DNA of 64,000 nucleotides, from assembly GCA_009760855.2 (NCBI GenBank), contig WPIO01000037.1, forward strand, positions 852,501 through 916,500, read 5' to 3'. This DNA comes from Cristatella mucedo (Eukaryota > Bryozoa > Phylactolaemata > Cristatellidae). The translations under genes and the position numbers were made by a program. This document shows positions 44,766 through 55,490 of this stretch, piece after piece (the stretch's first letter is position 1; each line of letters begins with the position of its first letter). The notes under the pieces are model-generated. The model did not search any database and had not been told where the DNA came from. It worked only from the letters and a program-made list of their open reading frames with translations.

Positions 44766-45585
44766 GACCATATCAGCTCCACAGTCAAATCTGCCTATTT
44801 TCAGCTCCATAAGATTGCTACAATTCGGGCTTGTTTAAATAAGGATACCACGTCCAAGTTGGTCCATGCATTCGTGACATCCCGTCTCGACTTCAGCAAC
44901 TCACTGCTTACTGGCCTACCAGCATGTGCGATCAGGCGATTGCAGCTGGTGCAAAACTCTGCAGCTAGGCTTGTCTGTCGTGAGCGTCGCAGTTGCCACA
45001 TTACTCCACTTCTCGCCGACCTGCATTCGCTACCAGTCAAGCAACGGATTGACTAAGGTTTTCTCGCTCACTTTTAGGTCCCTTCATTCTATGGCTCCAG
45101 CCTATCTCTCAGATATACTACCCCATTAGGCCAAGCATCGTACCACCCGCTTTTTGGAATCCAACAGTCTACAAATACCTCGTACAAACCTCAAATCCTT
45201 TGGAGACCGTGCATTTAGTTCATATGCTCCCAAAGCCTGGAACTCCCTCCCGACCTGCGTCAGAACATCCCCTGACCTGACCACATTTAAAAGGAACTTA
45301 AAAACATACCTATTTAGGACAGCATTTAGTGGGTCCCTGTGATTCGTCCTTGATGTGCTTATGCGTGCTGACACTGTGCATGCTGCCACTAACCACATTT
45401 GCATGCTGACCCTGTGCATGTCACCCCTAACCATGTTATTCATTTTGTTTGTTTTTGAAGCATGATTTTACTTACCATTCAATTGCATTTCCCTTTGCAG
45501 CGAATGTAAAGCGCCTAGAAAGAGATTAAGTTCTCTGAGGGCGCTTTATCAAGTGTATTATTATTGTTATTATTATTATGCCTCT
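44766..45585 (+). mobile_element. LINE-A 3' copy in the polymerase intron
   Basis: Starts at DHISSTVKSAYFQLHKIATI, continues VTSRLDFSNSLLTGLPACAI and LQLVQNSAARLVCRERR, a small deletion, then RTNLKSFGDRAFSSYAPKAW, LKTYLFRTAFSG, a 3' UTR and the GCGCTTTATCAAGTGTATTA (TTATTATTATTA) tail. Confidence 0.9.
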
Positions 45586-45609
45586 TTTGTACGTGACTTA
45601 AATATAGAA

Positions 45610-46010
45610 GGTGGCGATCGCAGCTGGAAGCGAATTCCAGACTTCCGGTGAGCGCGAGTCGAAGGCGAGATCGCCAAAGGATTTTAATTTAGTGCGAGGG
45701 ATGGTGAAATGACTAAATGCGGAGGAGTGATTGGTGCGAGAGCGAACAGCAAGGAGTAAGTACTAAGCGAACCGCACGGCAGAGAGACGAATCGGTTTTT
45801 TAATCGATTCGATCCCAAGTCGGGAGCCAGTATAAGTCTGACAGAAGTGGTGTCATACAGCTACCCCATTGACGGCAGGCAGGATGAGCTAACGAGATTT
45901 GCACCAGTCACTGACGGAATCAAGGTCACAGGCCGGCAGTCACGAATAAAGACAGTTGCAGCAATCTAGAAGCGGAGTCAACACAGCTTGTGAACTAGTT
46001 TGGTCAAAGT
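45610..46010 (-). mobile_element. Diverged LINE C-terminal fragment
   Basis: The minus strand reads PRTKLKSFGDLAFDSRSPEV then WNSLPAAIATF, homologous to the RTNLKSFGDRAFSSYAPKAW block but from a family other than LINE-A. Confidence 0.65.
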
Positions 46011-46839
46011 TTCATCTTTCACGGGTCTAAATTCATCTGCAAGATGGCGAACGCTCGGCGCGACGCTGCTTCAGAATAAGCAAAAATAAGGGCCACTTGT
46101 CTTCGGAGAACTTGCTTCTTCAGTTGAGGCGATGAATTTCTGTACAATGAGCACTCAATAAATCTGTGGGACAGCGAGCCTTCAGCGTCCAGCTTCAGTC
46201 ATCGAAATGACGTTGGGGAGCGCTCTACTCCCGCCGTAATAGAGAAAAATACGCGGCGAATTCGAAGGAGTGCTATGGGCTCGATACAGGCTGTGCACAT
46301 TTCAATGAGCTAGAGAGCGCTACCGGGCGGGGGTGGGGCATCGAGCCTTCCTCGGAATGATTCGGCGTCCACTGTTAGAGGAATCTGCCGTTCCTTATCA
46401 GACTGGTGGCTGCCATATTTGTGTTCCGGGGGTCTAAAAGCGTCGGCGGGCTCGAAGCTTCCGAGTATGCGGCCCGTTGGGGAGGGTCACGATTAAAGTT
46501 ACCGAAGGGTAAGCTCGGACAATTACGCCTCCGGCGCTCCTGCTCGGTGAGAGTAGGCGATTTGAGGGGGGGACTAAAGTCTTTCTGGAGCTTCAAAGAA
46601 ACGCAATTACCCTAGTGCTTGCCTTTTAAACGCCGCTTTATATCCTTCGACTCAGGCACGCTGTACAGGTGCCGTACGGTAGAAAGTGGCCACGGGAATG
46701 TCAAAATTCAGCAGCGTCTCTATTTTTTTAGCCTGGCGACTTGGATAGCGAACAGAGGAGCAGATTCTTCTCAATAAACTGCAGCATTCAAGTGATTATA
46801 CAACCACATTTCCCAGTGATCAATGCTTGCTTTCATTAA
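46011..46839. other. Unassigned intronic DNA
   Basis: No gene was recognised. Frames at 46,375-46,615 lie antisense to each other without motifs. Confidence 0.4.
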
Positions 46840-49255
46840 TAATAATAATAACAATAATGATGCACTTGATAAAGCGCCCTCAGAGAACTGAATCTCTGTC
46901 TAGGCGCTTTACATTTGCTGCAAAGGGAAATGCAATTGAATGGTAAGTAAAATCATGCTTGAAAAACAAACAAAATGAATAATATGGTTAGGGGTGACAT
47001 GCACAGGGTCAGCATGCAAATGTGGTTAGTGGCAGCATGGCACTTGGATTTCGAGCTGATTCAACAGGAGAAATGCTGGCAGCCAATTTTGAGTCTCAGC
47101 CTTTCCAATCTCTGAATCACACTGGGTTTGCCCATAACTAGTGAGTTAGTTTTATCATCGTTTAGTTTTAGAAAATTTGCTACCATCCGTGTGCGGATGT
47201 CATCAATGCATGCAGCTAGTGAGTTGAGAGAATTTGAGGTGCTCGAAGGCTGGGAGGGATCAAAGCAAAGGCACAACTGAGTGTCATCCGCATAGAAGTG
47301 AAAGCCTAGATTGTGCTTGGCAATCACATCAGCTAGAGGGAGAATATAAACCGTGAAAATAATCGGACCTAGCACGGAGCCCTGAGGTACTCCATATTTC
47401 AGAGGTACTTCAGATGATCTTTGTCCATTCACGTCAATACTCTGGAGTCTCCCACTGAGATAGGACCTGAACCATTGCAGAGCAGTGCCAGTGATGCCCA
47501 GGCGAGATAAGAGGCGCTCTAGAAGAACTTTGAAAGATCAAGCAAAACAAGCAGAGACACTCTACCCGTGTCTGCATTCCTAAGTAGCTCGTTGTATACC
47601 CTAAACAATGCTGACTCTGTAGAGTGATTAGCTCTAAAGCCAGACTGGAACTTACTAGCAAGGTGTGCGGTTTCGATATATGAGTTCAGCTGGTCTGCCA
47701 CGACCCGTTCCAGTGTCTTTGATAGGAATGGTAGAAAGGAGACTGGGCGGTAGTTGCTCAAGTTCTCTTGGTCAAGTGTAGCTTTCTTGAGAAGTGGCCT
47801 GACTACAGCTTTTTTGAAAGGTGCTGGGACATGACCTGAGGCTAATGACATATTGATGATGTTAGTTATGCATGGCAGCAGCAGATCAATGCAACGTAGG
47901 AGCAGGACAGTGGGAATAGGGTCCAGAGGGCTTGCTGTCTTCTTTGATTGAGATACGAACTTTAGGACGAGATCACTAGTGACCTGCTTAAATGCAGACA
48001 TTGAGGTGCAGCCAGGAACCGAGGAACAGCATTCTAGTGGGGAGGTTGTCATCGCAGGGATGGATTCCCTGATCTTGTCAATCTTCTGCACAAAGAATCG
48101 AGAGGAGCGATCGGCTAGATCATCACAAGGATCATCAGGTAAGGAGCTAATCTGGGAACGGTTGATGAGATGGTTTATTGTCGACATCAGCATTTTTGGA
48201 TTGTGCATCTGTGATTCAACAATGTTTCTATAGAAGCTAGACTTGGCCTTTGCTAGGATCGATTGGTACGACCTACAGTAGTCTTCAAATGCCTGTCGAT
48301 GGACAGTTAGTCCGGATCTTTTGTATGCTTTTTCAAGCTTTCGCTTAGTAGACCTGGCTAGTTTAATGTCTGTGGAAAACCATAGGCCGTCTGGGCGGGG
48401 GCGCACAGTGCGCTTTGTCAGAGGTGCAAACTTGTCGAGCGTGTCTTGAGGTTTCGCGATTCACAGGTTATTTTAGAGGAGGATGTGGGCACTCACTGTA
48501 GATTAAATGAGATCTGCATGTGGTCAGATCAGCAGGATTTGGTAATAATTGGTTATGACAAAGTGCAGTTGTATGAGAAAATCTGGTCGAGTGTTTGACC
48601 CTTGATGTGGGTAGGGCCATGCACATGAGCCACAAGAGACAATCAGTCAGTCAATGCACAAAATATTCGGTGCTGAAAGCGTCAAATAATTTATCAAAGT
48701 GAACATTGAAATCACCCATAACCAGGAAGGATCGATTTCTTGCACACAGAATCGAAATGAGATCAAAGAAATCTGAGATAAAGGAGGATTGGTACCTGGT
48801 GGGCTACGATAGACTACTGTCACTATCGGTAGCTTGTTTTCGGGTGAGACCAAGACAATTGATTCAAAAGACTGCTTTGAGAGTACTGCAAATGGCTTGA
48901 AGTTGAATTTCGAGCACACGATAATAGCAACTCCACCTCCAGTTTTGATCGATCTAGGAGCGTGAAAGAACGAGAAACTAGATGGGGTGGCATCTTTAAT
49001 TGTCGGGCAGTTTATCGATTTCAGCTTAAGTTTCAGTTGGGGCGAGCAGGTCGATACCATTTCTAGAAATAAGGTCGCTTATTACTAGAGGTTTATTGCA
49101 CATTGAGCGAGGATTCCAAAGGCAAGCGTTAAGTCCGATGGAGTTACAACAGGCCTGATGACCACTAAGTTGGAGAGATTTACAATAACGCATGCTGGGG
49201 AGCGTGCAGAGTGGTTCGAGACAGTGCGCTAGGAATACCAAACGAGCGGGCACTC
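46840..49255 (-). mobile_element. LINE-A copy spanning endonuclease to tail
   Basis: The longest LINE-A here (minus). Tail and 3' UTR at 46,840-47,040, then an abrupt join to the palm (the thumb and C-terminal ORF are deleted), RT to 48,410, and an apurinic-like endonuclease to 49,255. No ORF1 was seen upstream. It lies in the polymerase intron, antisense to the gene. Confidence 0.9.
47061..49253 (-). pseudogene. LINE-A ORF2 (endonuclease plus RT), broken
   Basis: Endonuclease: LNACLWNPRSMCNKPLVISD near 49,070-49,140, a GGGVAIIV-type block and VTVVYRSPPGTN near 48,800-48,950, with the DFN catalytic block frameshifted near 48,710. RT: LSNYRPVSFLPFLSKTLERV, FRANHSTESALF, then a 25-base deletion at about 47,534 that removes motif A (LLDLSKFF where the sister copy has LLDLLAAFDT) and shifts the frame. 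Downstream come GVPQGSVLGPIIF and HFYADDTQLCLCFD (YADD intact). Losing the motif A aspartate abolishes RT activity. Confidence 0.9.
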
Positions 49256-49494
49256 AGCTCGATGTACTGCGGTCAGCTGTCCCTTTGCTCCAATTTGCTC
49301 GTCACTTTTTTTTTTTTGTTTCGCTGTGCTTCGCGTGCACACATGTGCACGATTCAGTGTTCTGGCCGCTAGCCAGAAGTCTTACAAACCAATGGCTCTG
49401 CGTTTCATTGTGGTTTTCGTCAGCTTGCTAGTCTAAGCAGGATACCTGCTTGCTTTTGCGTGCTTGTCCAGCCAGGCACGGTGCCGTGCATGTC

Positions 49495-49580
49495 ACCAAT
49501 CTTCGATTATTAATTCGATTGCCAAGAGTTGTAAAGCGCCTAAATACATGTTTGGCTTACGGTGCCATACAAACGACTTA
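49495..49580 (+). mobile_element. LINE-like 3' tail
   Basis: AATTCGATTGCCAAGAGTTG, TAAAGCGCCTAAATACATG and ACGGTGCCATACAAACGAC. Confidence 0.55.
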
Positions 49581-49699
49581 TAGTAGTAGCAGTAGCCGTA
49601 GTACCCAAATTTGAAGCACCAGAACAGGCTTTCGGCCTCTTTAGACGTTTGTAAAAAAATTACAGCCTCTCTAAAAGTATTGTCATCTGTCTGGAAAAG

Positions 49700-49872
49700 A
49701 TTAGCATATTTAACAGCCTCGTTTATATAGCGGTTTAAGAGCCTTAACAGCTATCGCTACCGCTTGCAGTTGACAATAAACTATCACACCCGGCAGGACT
49801 CGAACCCACGACCTCGGTCGTGAAAATCGAGCACCTTACCTCCTGGGCAAATGCGAACCCAAATCGTGCCGC
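49700..49872 (-). mobile_element. SINE-1 copy
   Basis: TTAACAGCCTCGTTTATATA, CGCTACCGCTTGCAGTTGAC and CCGGCAGGACTCGAACCCAC (box B complement) in SINE-1 order. Confidence 0.82.
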
Positions 49873-50376
49873 CCAGAAGACGTTTTCGTTCCACCAAAAA
49901 TAAAACGCATAGCCTCTCTTTCTTGGAAAGCGTTTTTAAGTTGCCAAGCCTCAATTAATCTTCGCGTATCTGGATTTCGTCCAGAGACTACTTGCTTCAA
50001 CTTACTTTATGTGTCCGGTTTCGTGCACATCTAGGACGCAGGCCCAATTGAGGGCGGCCCGTTTCTTCAAGCAAGTATAAGCACCTCAAATGCTCTACCG
50101 CTGCGATTTTTTTCAAGATAGGCATCCCGTTCTGTAGTCAATTTCACGAAGAACTCGCGAATACTTTTTTTTTTATCTTCGCAGCCTCGAGCATTTAGCA
50201 CACTTTTCTGCGGCACGCGTCCGCCCGTTTGGAGTAAAGTGAAGTCGGCACACTTCAGGTAGACACGTACGCTGGGCCACATCGAAGTCTACCAATGCGG
50301 ATGTCGCTATACTGGCGACGCTGCTCTTCCAAGCGTTCGTGTCATTCGTGAACATTCGGTTACGGCGGCTGCCCAG
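49873..50376. other. Unassigned intronic DNA
   Basis: It contains an open minus frame at 50,067-50,282 and a strong acceptor-like tract at 50,165-50,185. Neither could be tied to a gene. Confidence 0.35.
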
Positions 50377-50544
50377 CTCACTCCGTTCCATTTTTGCTGC
50401 TGCGCAGGACCTCCTCGCCGCACGACTACCGCAGGGCCCGCCGGCGACTTGCCCGCCTGACGGCGACGCTTTGCCTGCAGGCTACCGCCGGGAATCGGTG
50501 GCTTGGCTCTTCAAGGGGTTCCTCAGCTACTACGCTCAATTCGA
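50377..50544 (+). CDS. Non-canonical poly(A)/U polymerase, exon into the PAP-associated domain
   Basis: The preferred acceptor is GGCTGCCCAG|CTCACTCC, which enters in phase 2 and so matches the donor phase of the 41,087 exon. An alternative acceptor, TTTTTGCTGCTGCGCAG|GAC at 50,407, has a better pyrimidine tract but needs another exon to fix phase. The product reads SLRSIFAAAQDLLAARLPQG and later ESVAWLFKGFLSYYAQF, ending in GA of an Asp codon. The family pattern is LxxLLxGFFxYYxxFD, the start of the PAP/25A-associated domain. Donor TTCGA|GTGAGC. Confidence 0.8.
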
Positions 50545-50677
50545 GTGAGCGGATGTGCGCACCGCCCCCCCCCCCCTTGGCGAGCCAGCGTTCCGTTTGA
50601 CGAGCCGAGCACCAGCGTGCGTGGCTCTGACGTACGATCTATGTACGCTCCTATTACCGACTGCATTTTCCCCACAG

Positions 50678-50784
50678 CTACCGGGACGTCATTTCGGTGA
50701 GGCTTGGAAAAGTAGTCCCATCACTGACGACGGAAGGATTGGCCGCCTACAGGACCGATTTCAAAGCGCCTTTAATAATCGAAG
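50678..50784 (+). CDS. Non-canonical poly(A)/U polymerase, exon with VISVR motif
   Basis: Acceptor TTTTCCCCACAG|CTACC. The split codon gives D, and the exon continues YRDVISVRLGKVVPSLTTEG and FKAPLIIE, leaving in phase 1 at GAAG|GTGCGT. Joined over the 133-bp intron it yields YYAQFDYRDVISVR, the family signature FD[FWY]xxxVISVR. The next expected residues are [DE]PFD, on an exon not found in the downstream repeats. The length and pattern after VISVR resemble TUT1 or MTPAP more than TUT4/7, but this is only a tentative assignment. Confidence 0.85.
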
Positions 50785-51006
50785 GTGCGTAAGCATGTCC
50801 GTCGTCGTCCAGCGTCGGCGCCCCATCTCAGTGCAGCTACGATAGGCGAGCCTACTAATCCACTGCCGCTACAAACGAAGCTCAAATTGCAGTGGTTTTG
50901 TGAGGAAGCTCTTACTTAGATAACAATACCCATAAGACCAGTGCACTGGATATACTGTATGATATATGTATGTACTGTATATGCATGTGTACTCGTGTGT
51001 TCTTGC

Positions 51007-51007
<1 letters not shown>
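50785..51007. other. Intronic DNA
   Basis: Starts with donor GTGCGTAAGC. No further exon was recognised before the microsatellites. Confidence 0.45.
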
Positions 51008-51039
<32 letters not shown>

Positions 51040-51073
51040 TGTATGTTTATATATATATATATATTCATGTATA

Positions 51074-51104
<31 letters not shown>

Positions 51105-51167
51105 GCGTGTATAAAAATATGTACACGCATATATATCTCTACGTGTGCGTCCATACACACGCATACG

Positions 51168-51208
<41 letters not shown>
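51008..51208. repeat. (AT)n and (GT)n microsatellites
   Basis: AT runs at 51,008-51,037, 51,049-51,063 and 51,078-51,103. GT run at 51,171-51,208. Confidence 0.95.
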
Positions 51209-51209
<1 letters not shown>

Positions 51210-51286
51210 CGCGCGTGTTTACAGGTACCTGCGTAATAATAATAATGCATTTGTCTAGTACACTCAGAGAACTTAATCACTTAATA

Positions 51287-51549
<263 letters not shown>

Positions 51550-52455
51550 ACTTAGCATAGGCTGCTAAGGAGGCATGTCGTCCTGGTTAGTGATAACTTG
51601 CCCAGCCTTAGCAGGCATAAACACACCAGGATAATTGACAGGAACCCGGCAACCTGTGAGGAACATTGAGCATATTAGCTTCTGCATAAAAAAAAATCAC
51701 GTCAAGAGATGTCGCGACTTCAGTTAAGGGTGAATTTAAGACTTTGGGAGAATAAGTACTAAAGGCGTGGTCTTCAAAATTTTAAAGCTGGTTCAATGCA
51801 TAGTTAGACGAGTCAGCCGCACGGGTGGTGTGATGCCTGATGTTCGATTAGGGAAGAGTTCTGATCGGTAGGCTTGAGAAAGAGAATGGAAGGACCTAAA
51901 GGTGAGCGACAAAACCTTGAAGTCGATTGGATGCTTGATGAGGAGCCAGTGCATGTCTGTGAACAGCAGTGCAAAGTGGCAACTGCGACGCTCACGACAG
52001 ACAATCCTGGCGGCAGAATTTTGCACCAACTGTAAGCCACAGATCGAATAGGCCGGAAGTCGTGCGAGTAGCGAGTTACAGAAGTCGAGATGGGATGTAG
52101 CCAATCCATAGACCAACTTTGATGTGCTATTTCTGTCTAAGTAGGCCCGAATGTCTTCAATGTTACGTAACTGAAAGTGGGACGGCTTCCGTTTGGAGCT
52201 GATCTGGTCGTCTAGTGAAAGGCCACTTTTGAGCAGGACACCCAGATTGATCTCGGCGACGCTACAGGTGACGTGATGGCAGAGCCCATTTTGAGAAAGG
52301 TTTTACAATTTCAAATTAAAACTAGTTTTTCTCATAAATCTCAAGTTGGTTTTATCGTAATTCAATTTGAGAAAATGTTCTGCCTTCCAAGTTTGAATTT
52401 CAGCAATACGCGAAGCAAGAGAGTTGAGAGAGTTTGACGTACTGAAAGGCAGGGA

Positions 52456-52505
52456 ATGATCATTGGTATGGCTGTTTTTCATGATCATTGGTATGGCTGT
52501 TTTTC
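52456..52505. repeat. 25-bp tandem duplication
   Basis: ATGATCATTGGTATGGCTGT plus TTTTC occurs twice without a gap, inside the palm region of the LINE copy. Other copies have nothing comparable. Confidence 0.93.
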
Positions 52506-52739
52506 ATCTGCATAAAAGTGAAAGGCTAGATTGTGCTTGGCGATTACATTGGCAAGAGGTATAGTATAGATTTGATTAATGTTGCTCACTGGAATCAATG
52601 CTTTGGAGTCTCCTACTAAGGTTAGACCTAAACCATTGCAATGCAGTGCCAGTGCTGCCCATGCGAGAAGAGAGGCCCTCAAGAAAAATTTGAGGATCAC
52701 TAGTGTCAAATGCTTAGAGCTGTCTAGGGTGTGTGACCA

Positions 52740-52813
52740 TTAATATGTATATACATACACATATTTACATGCATCTACATACAGTATATATATATATACA
52801 TATATATATATAT

Positions 52814-52853
<40 letters not shown>
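52740..52853. repeat. (TA)n-rich microsatellite
   Basis: Interrupted ATATAC/TATA runs, the longest pure block at 52,818-52,851. Confidence 0.93.
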
Positions 52854-52855
<2 letters not shown>

Positions 52856-52904
52856 TGTGTTTGTGGGGTTTTTGTGTGTGTGCGCGCTCGCGAGTACATG
52901 CGAG

Positions 52905-53965
52905 CATGTTAGTTCCTTACCTAGTGATCTTTGTGATGATCTAGCTGATCGCTTCTCTAACTTCCCTGTCAGAAAGATTAGACGACACGATCAAAGAATC
53001 AATCACTGGGGTAGCAGAATACCCTCTGGACTCCTGTCCGTCAATTCCGTGCCGCACCTCAATGTCTAGATTCGCAGCATCGCAATTTCTACATTCAAGG
53101 AGGACACGAGTGACCTCATACTGAAATGTATTGCCCAATCAAAGAAAACCACTAGTCCTATAAACCCTGTTCCCACTGTCCTGCTTCTACGATGTATAGA
53201 TCAGCTGTTACACTAAATAAAAAACTCTAGCGCATTTAGCAGCTTCTTTTGTATAGTGACAAAAGAGCCTTTACTGGTAACACCACCGCTTGCAGCGACA
53301 ATAAAGGATTGCCCACCACAGGATTCGAACCCACGACCTCGGTCCCGACATCATGAAAGACAACCACACTACCTAATGAACCATAACGGCTCACCATGCC
53401 TAGCTAACATTATAAATATGTCCTTAGCCTCAGGTCATGTCCCAGTACCTTTCAAAAAGGCTGTAGTCAGGCAGATAATTAAGAACACAAGACCGAGAGA
53501 ACTGATGCAACCTCCTCCCAGTCTCACTTCTACCGTTCCTATCAAAGACACTCGAATGAGTTGTGGCAGTTTATAACTACCTCATTAGTAATGTAGACTT
53601 GGGTAAGGCCACTGCTTGTCTTGCTCGATCTGTCGGCAGCTTTTGATACTATTGATCACCAAATCCTTCTTAAGCATCTCTCATCTCGCCTAGGCATCAT
53701 TGGCACAGCACTGCAATGGTTCGGGTACCATCTCAATGGGAAACTCCAGACCATTGATGTGAACGGACAAAGATCATCCGAAAAACCTCTGAAGTGTGGG
53801 GTATCTCAAGGCTCTGTGCTTGCACCGCGTCTTTTCACAGCTCATACTCTCCGTCTTGCTCGCTATCGCCAAGCACAACTTAGACTTTCACTTCTATGCA
53901 GATGTGCGAATGATCAATGTTTGAGACATCCGAATCTCCTCGTGCGCAAATTTATGCTAAACCGA
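52905..53965 (+). mobile_element. LINE-A-related copy with a nested SINE
   Basis: Reads SSLPSDLCDDLADRFSNFPV, PTVLLLRCIDQLL up to 53,210, is interrupted by SINE-1, then resumes ANIINMSLASGHVPVPFKKA, LLDLSAAFDTIDHQILL (motif A intact, in shifted frame near 53,620), QWFGYHLNGKLQTIDVNGQR and GVSQGSVLAPRLF. It ends near 53,925 inside the YADD block (HFYADVRMINV, YADD lost). Confidence 0.86.
53222..53396 (-). mobile_element. SINE-1 copy inside the LINE
   Basis: GCATTTAGCAGCTTC, ACCACCGCTTGCAGCGACAA and CACAGGATTCGAACCCACGA (perfect box B complement). It splits the LINE codons between CIDQLL and ANIINMS. Confidence 0.87.
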
Positions 53966-54069
53966 ATTCGTGACTTTGCAAAAAATCGAGACTAAAAAAA
54001 TATAAACAATACCTTAGGGCGGTCAGTGTCACGCTTGCCATAAAAGTTTCAATAGGGGTTCAAGCGGTA

Positions 54070-55490
54070 GCACTTCACTGAAGCTGCTCCCCTCCACGTA
54101 ACCAATGCCATACTATGCAGCAATGATGATGGGAATATGCCACCACTCATCGTGCATCTATCAGCTGCCTTCGATACCATCGATCGTGATATCCTTATTG
54201 AACGATTGAGAACATTGATCGGTCTGACACACGAGGCAATGGCGTGGTTTAAATCGTACTTGTCCGATCATGTTCAATCCGTGTCGTGCGGGGTCAGGTC
54301 TCACCCACGAGACCAGTCACCTGTTGAGTCCCTCAAGGGTCCGTCCATGGTCCCTTGCTGTTTTGCATTTGTACTCAACCTCTGGAAAAAGTGATTAAGA
54401 CCCATGGAATAGGATATCACTGTTATGCTGACAATACTCAGCTGTGTTTGTCCGTTAAACCGTCGGAATCTGCAGCAGCGACTAATAAATTAAATGCTTG
54501 CCTTGCAGATATTCGATCCTGGATGTCGGCCAATTTCCTTAAACTGAACGTCGATAAAACGGAACAACTGCTCATAGGTAACCCCAAGCGTGTGACTGGA
54601 CTATAAAGATTTGCTATTCTAATAGGCGATGCTCAAATGCGACCATCCCTAAGTGCTCGGAATTTAGGTGTCGTCTTTGAAAGCTGCCTAAATTTTGAAA
54701 GCTTCGTTAAGAAGACTGCTTTTACAGCTAGCCATCACGTCCTATCCCTATCCAAGATTAGGAACGTCTTCCACGGTAAGTTGCAAACAATTTAACTAGC
54801 TCCTTAGCTCTGTCTCGGCTAGATTATTGTAATTCTCTTATGATTGGGCTACAGAAAAACCATTAGGCCACTGCAGGTGGCAAATGAACATGGTTGCAAG
54901 GCTAGTTTACAAATCCCAGAGGTTTGATCATGTGTCTCTTTTGCTGAAAGAGCTTAGATGGCTGCCGGTCGATCAACGGACCTGAGCAAAGTTCTTCCAC
55001 TGACCCATAAGGCCTGCCACGGCTTGGTTTCTGCATACCTAGCTGAACTACTGCACCCGTTTCAGCCTTCTCGTGCTCTCGGGTCCTCTTTGGACAATAA
55101 AGTAGTAGGACAATAAAGTCGTATTCTCGGCTTAAAGACCGTTCGTTGGCAATAGAAGCTTTTGCTTTGCAGGTCCTAGCCTGTAGAACTCGCTTCCACG
55201 ATTCTTACGCAACGACAACTCTCCTGCTGCCGTCTGTGGCACATTCTTTCCAGCCGTCCAGAGCTGCTACTTCTCTGTTACTCACGAACTCAACTGCTCT
55301 TCTGACTGAGATATGCTTCTTACTTTCTCTTTGTTTCGAGAGATGAAGTCTGTTGGCTATCGTCTGCGTACCAAAAGCCACTAGGCTGTGAGTTCGCTGT
55401 ACGAAACTGTCCTGCGTAACACCCGCAAAGTCTTTGCAGCTTTGCGGAGTCACAGATGGAGATGCATTGCATTGCATTTTCGCTCTACAA
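54070..55490 (+). mobile_element. LINE-B copy, palm to 3' tail
   Basis: LSAAFDTIDRDILIERLR (motif A intact) at 54,158, [34 protein letters not shown] (YADD changed to YADN, a lost catalytic Asp) at 54,410-54,470, [14 protein letters not shown] and ARNLGVVFE. Then come thumb, HGLVSAYLAELL and a tail ending ACAGATGGAGATGCATTGCA at 55,452-55,471. Multiple frameshifts. Confidence 0.88.

Noticed and set aside
50186-50236. Exon-like segment reading LEHLAHFSAARVRPFG after a strong pyrimidine-tract acceptor, resembling the VRPFGS catalytic start of MTPAP
   Set aside because: It lies downstream of the exon encoding the later central domain, so the domain order would be wrong, and no GS...DxD follows. 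Treated as coincidence.
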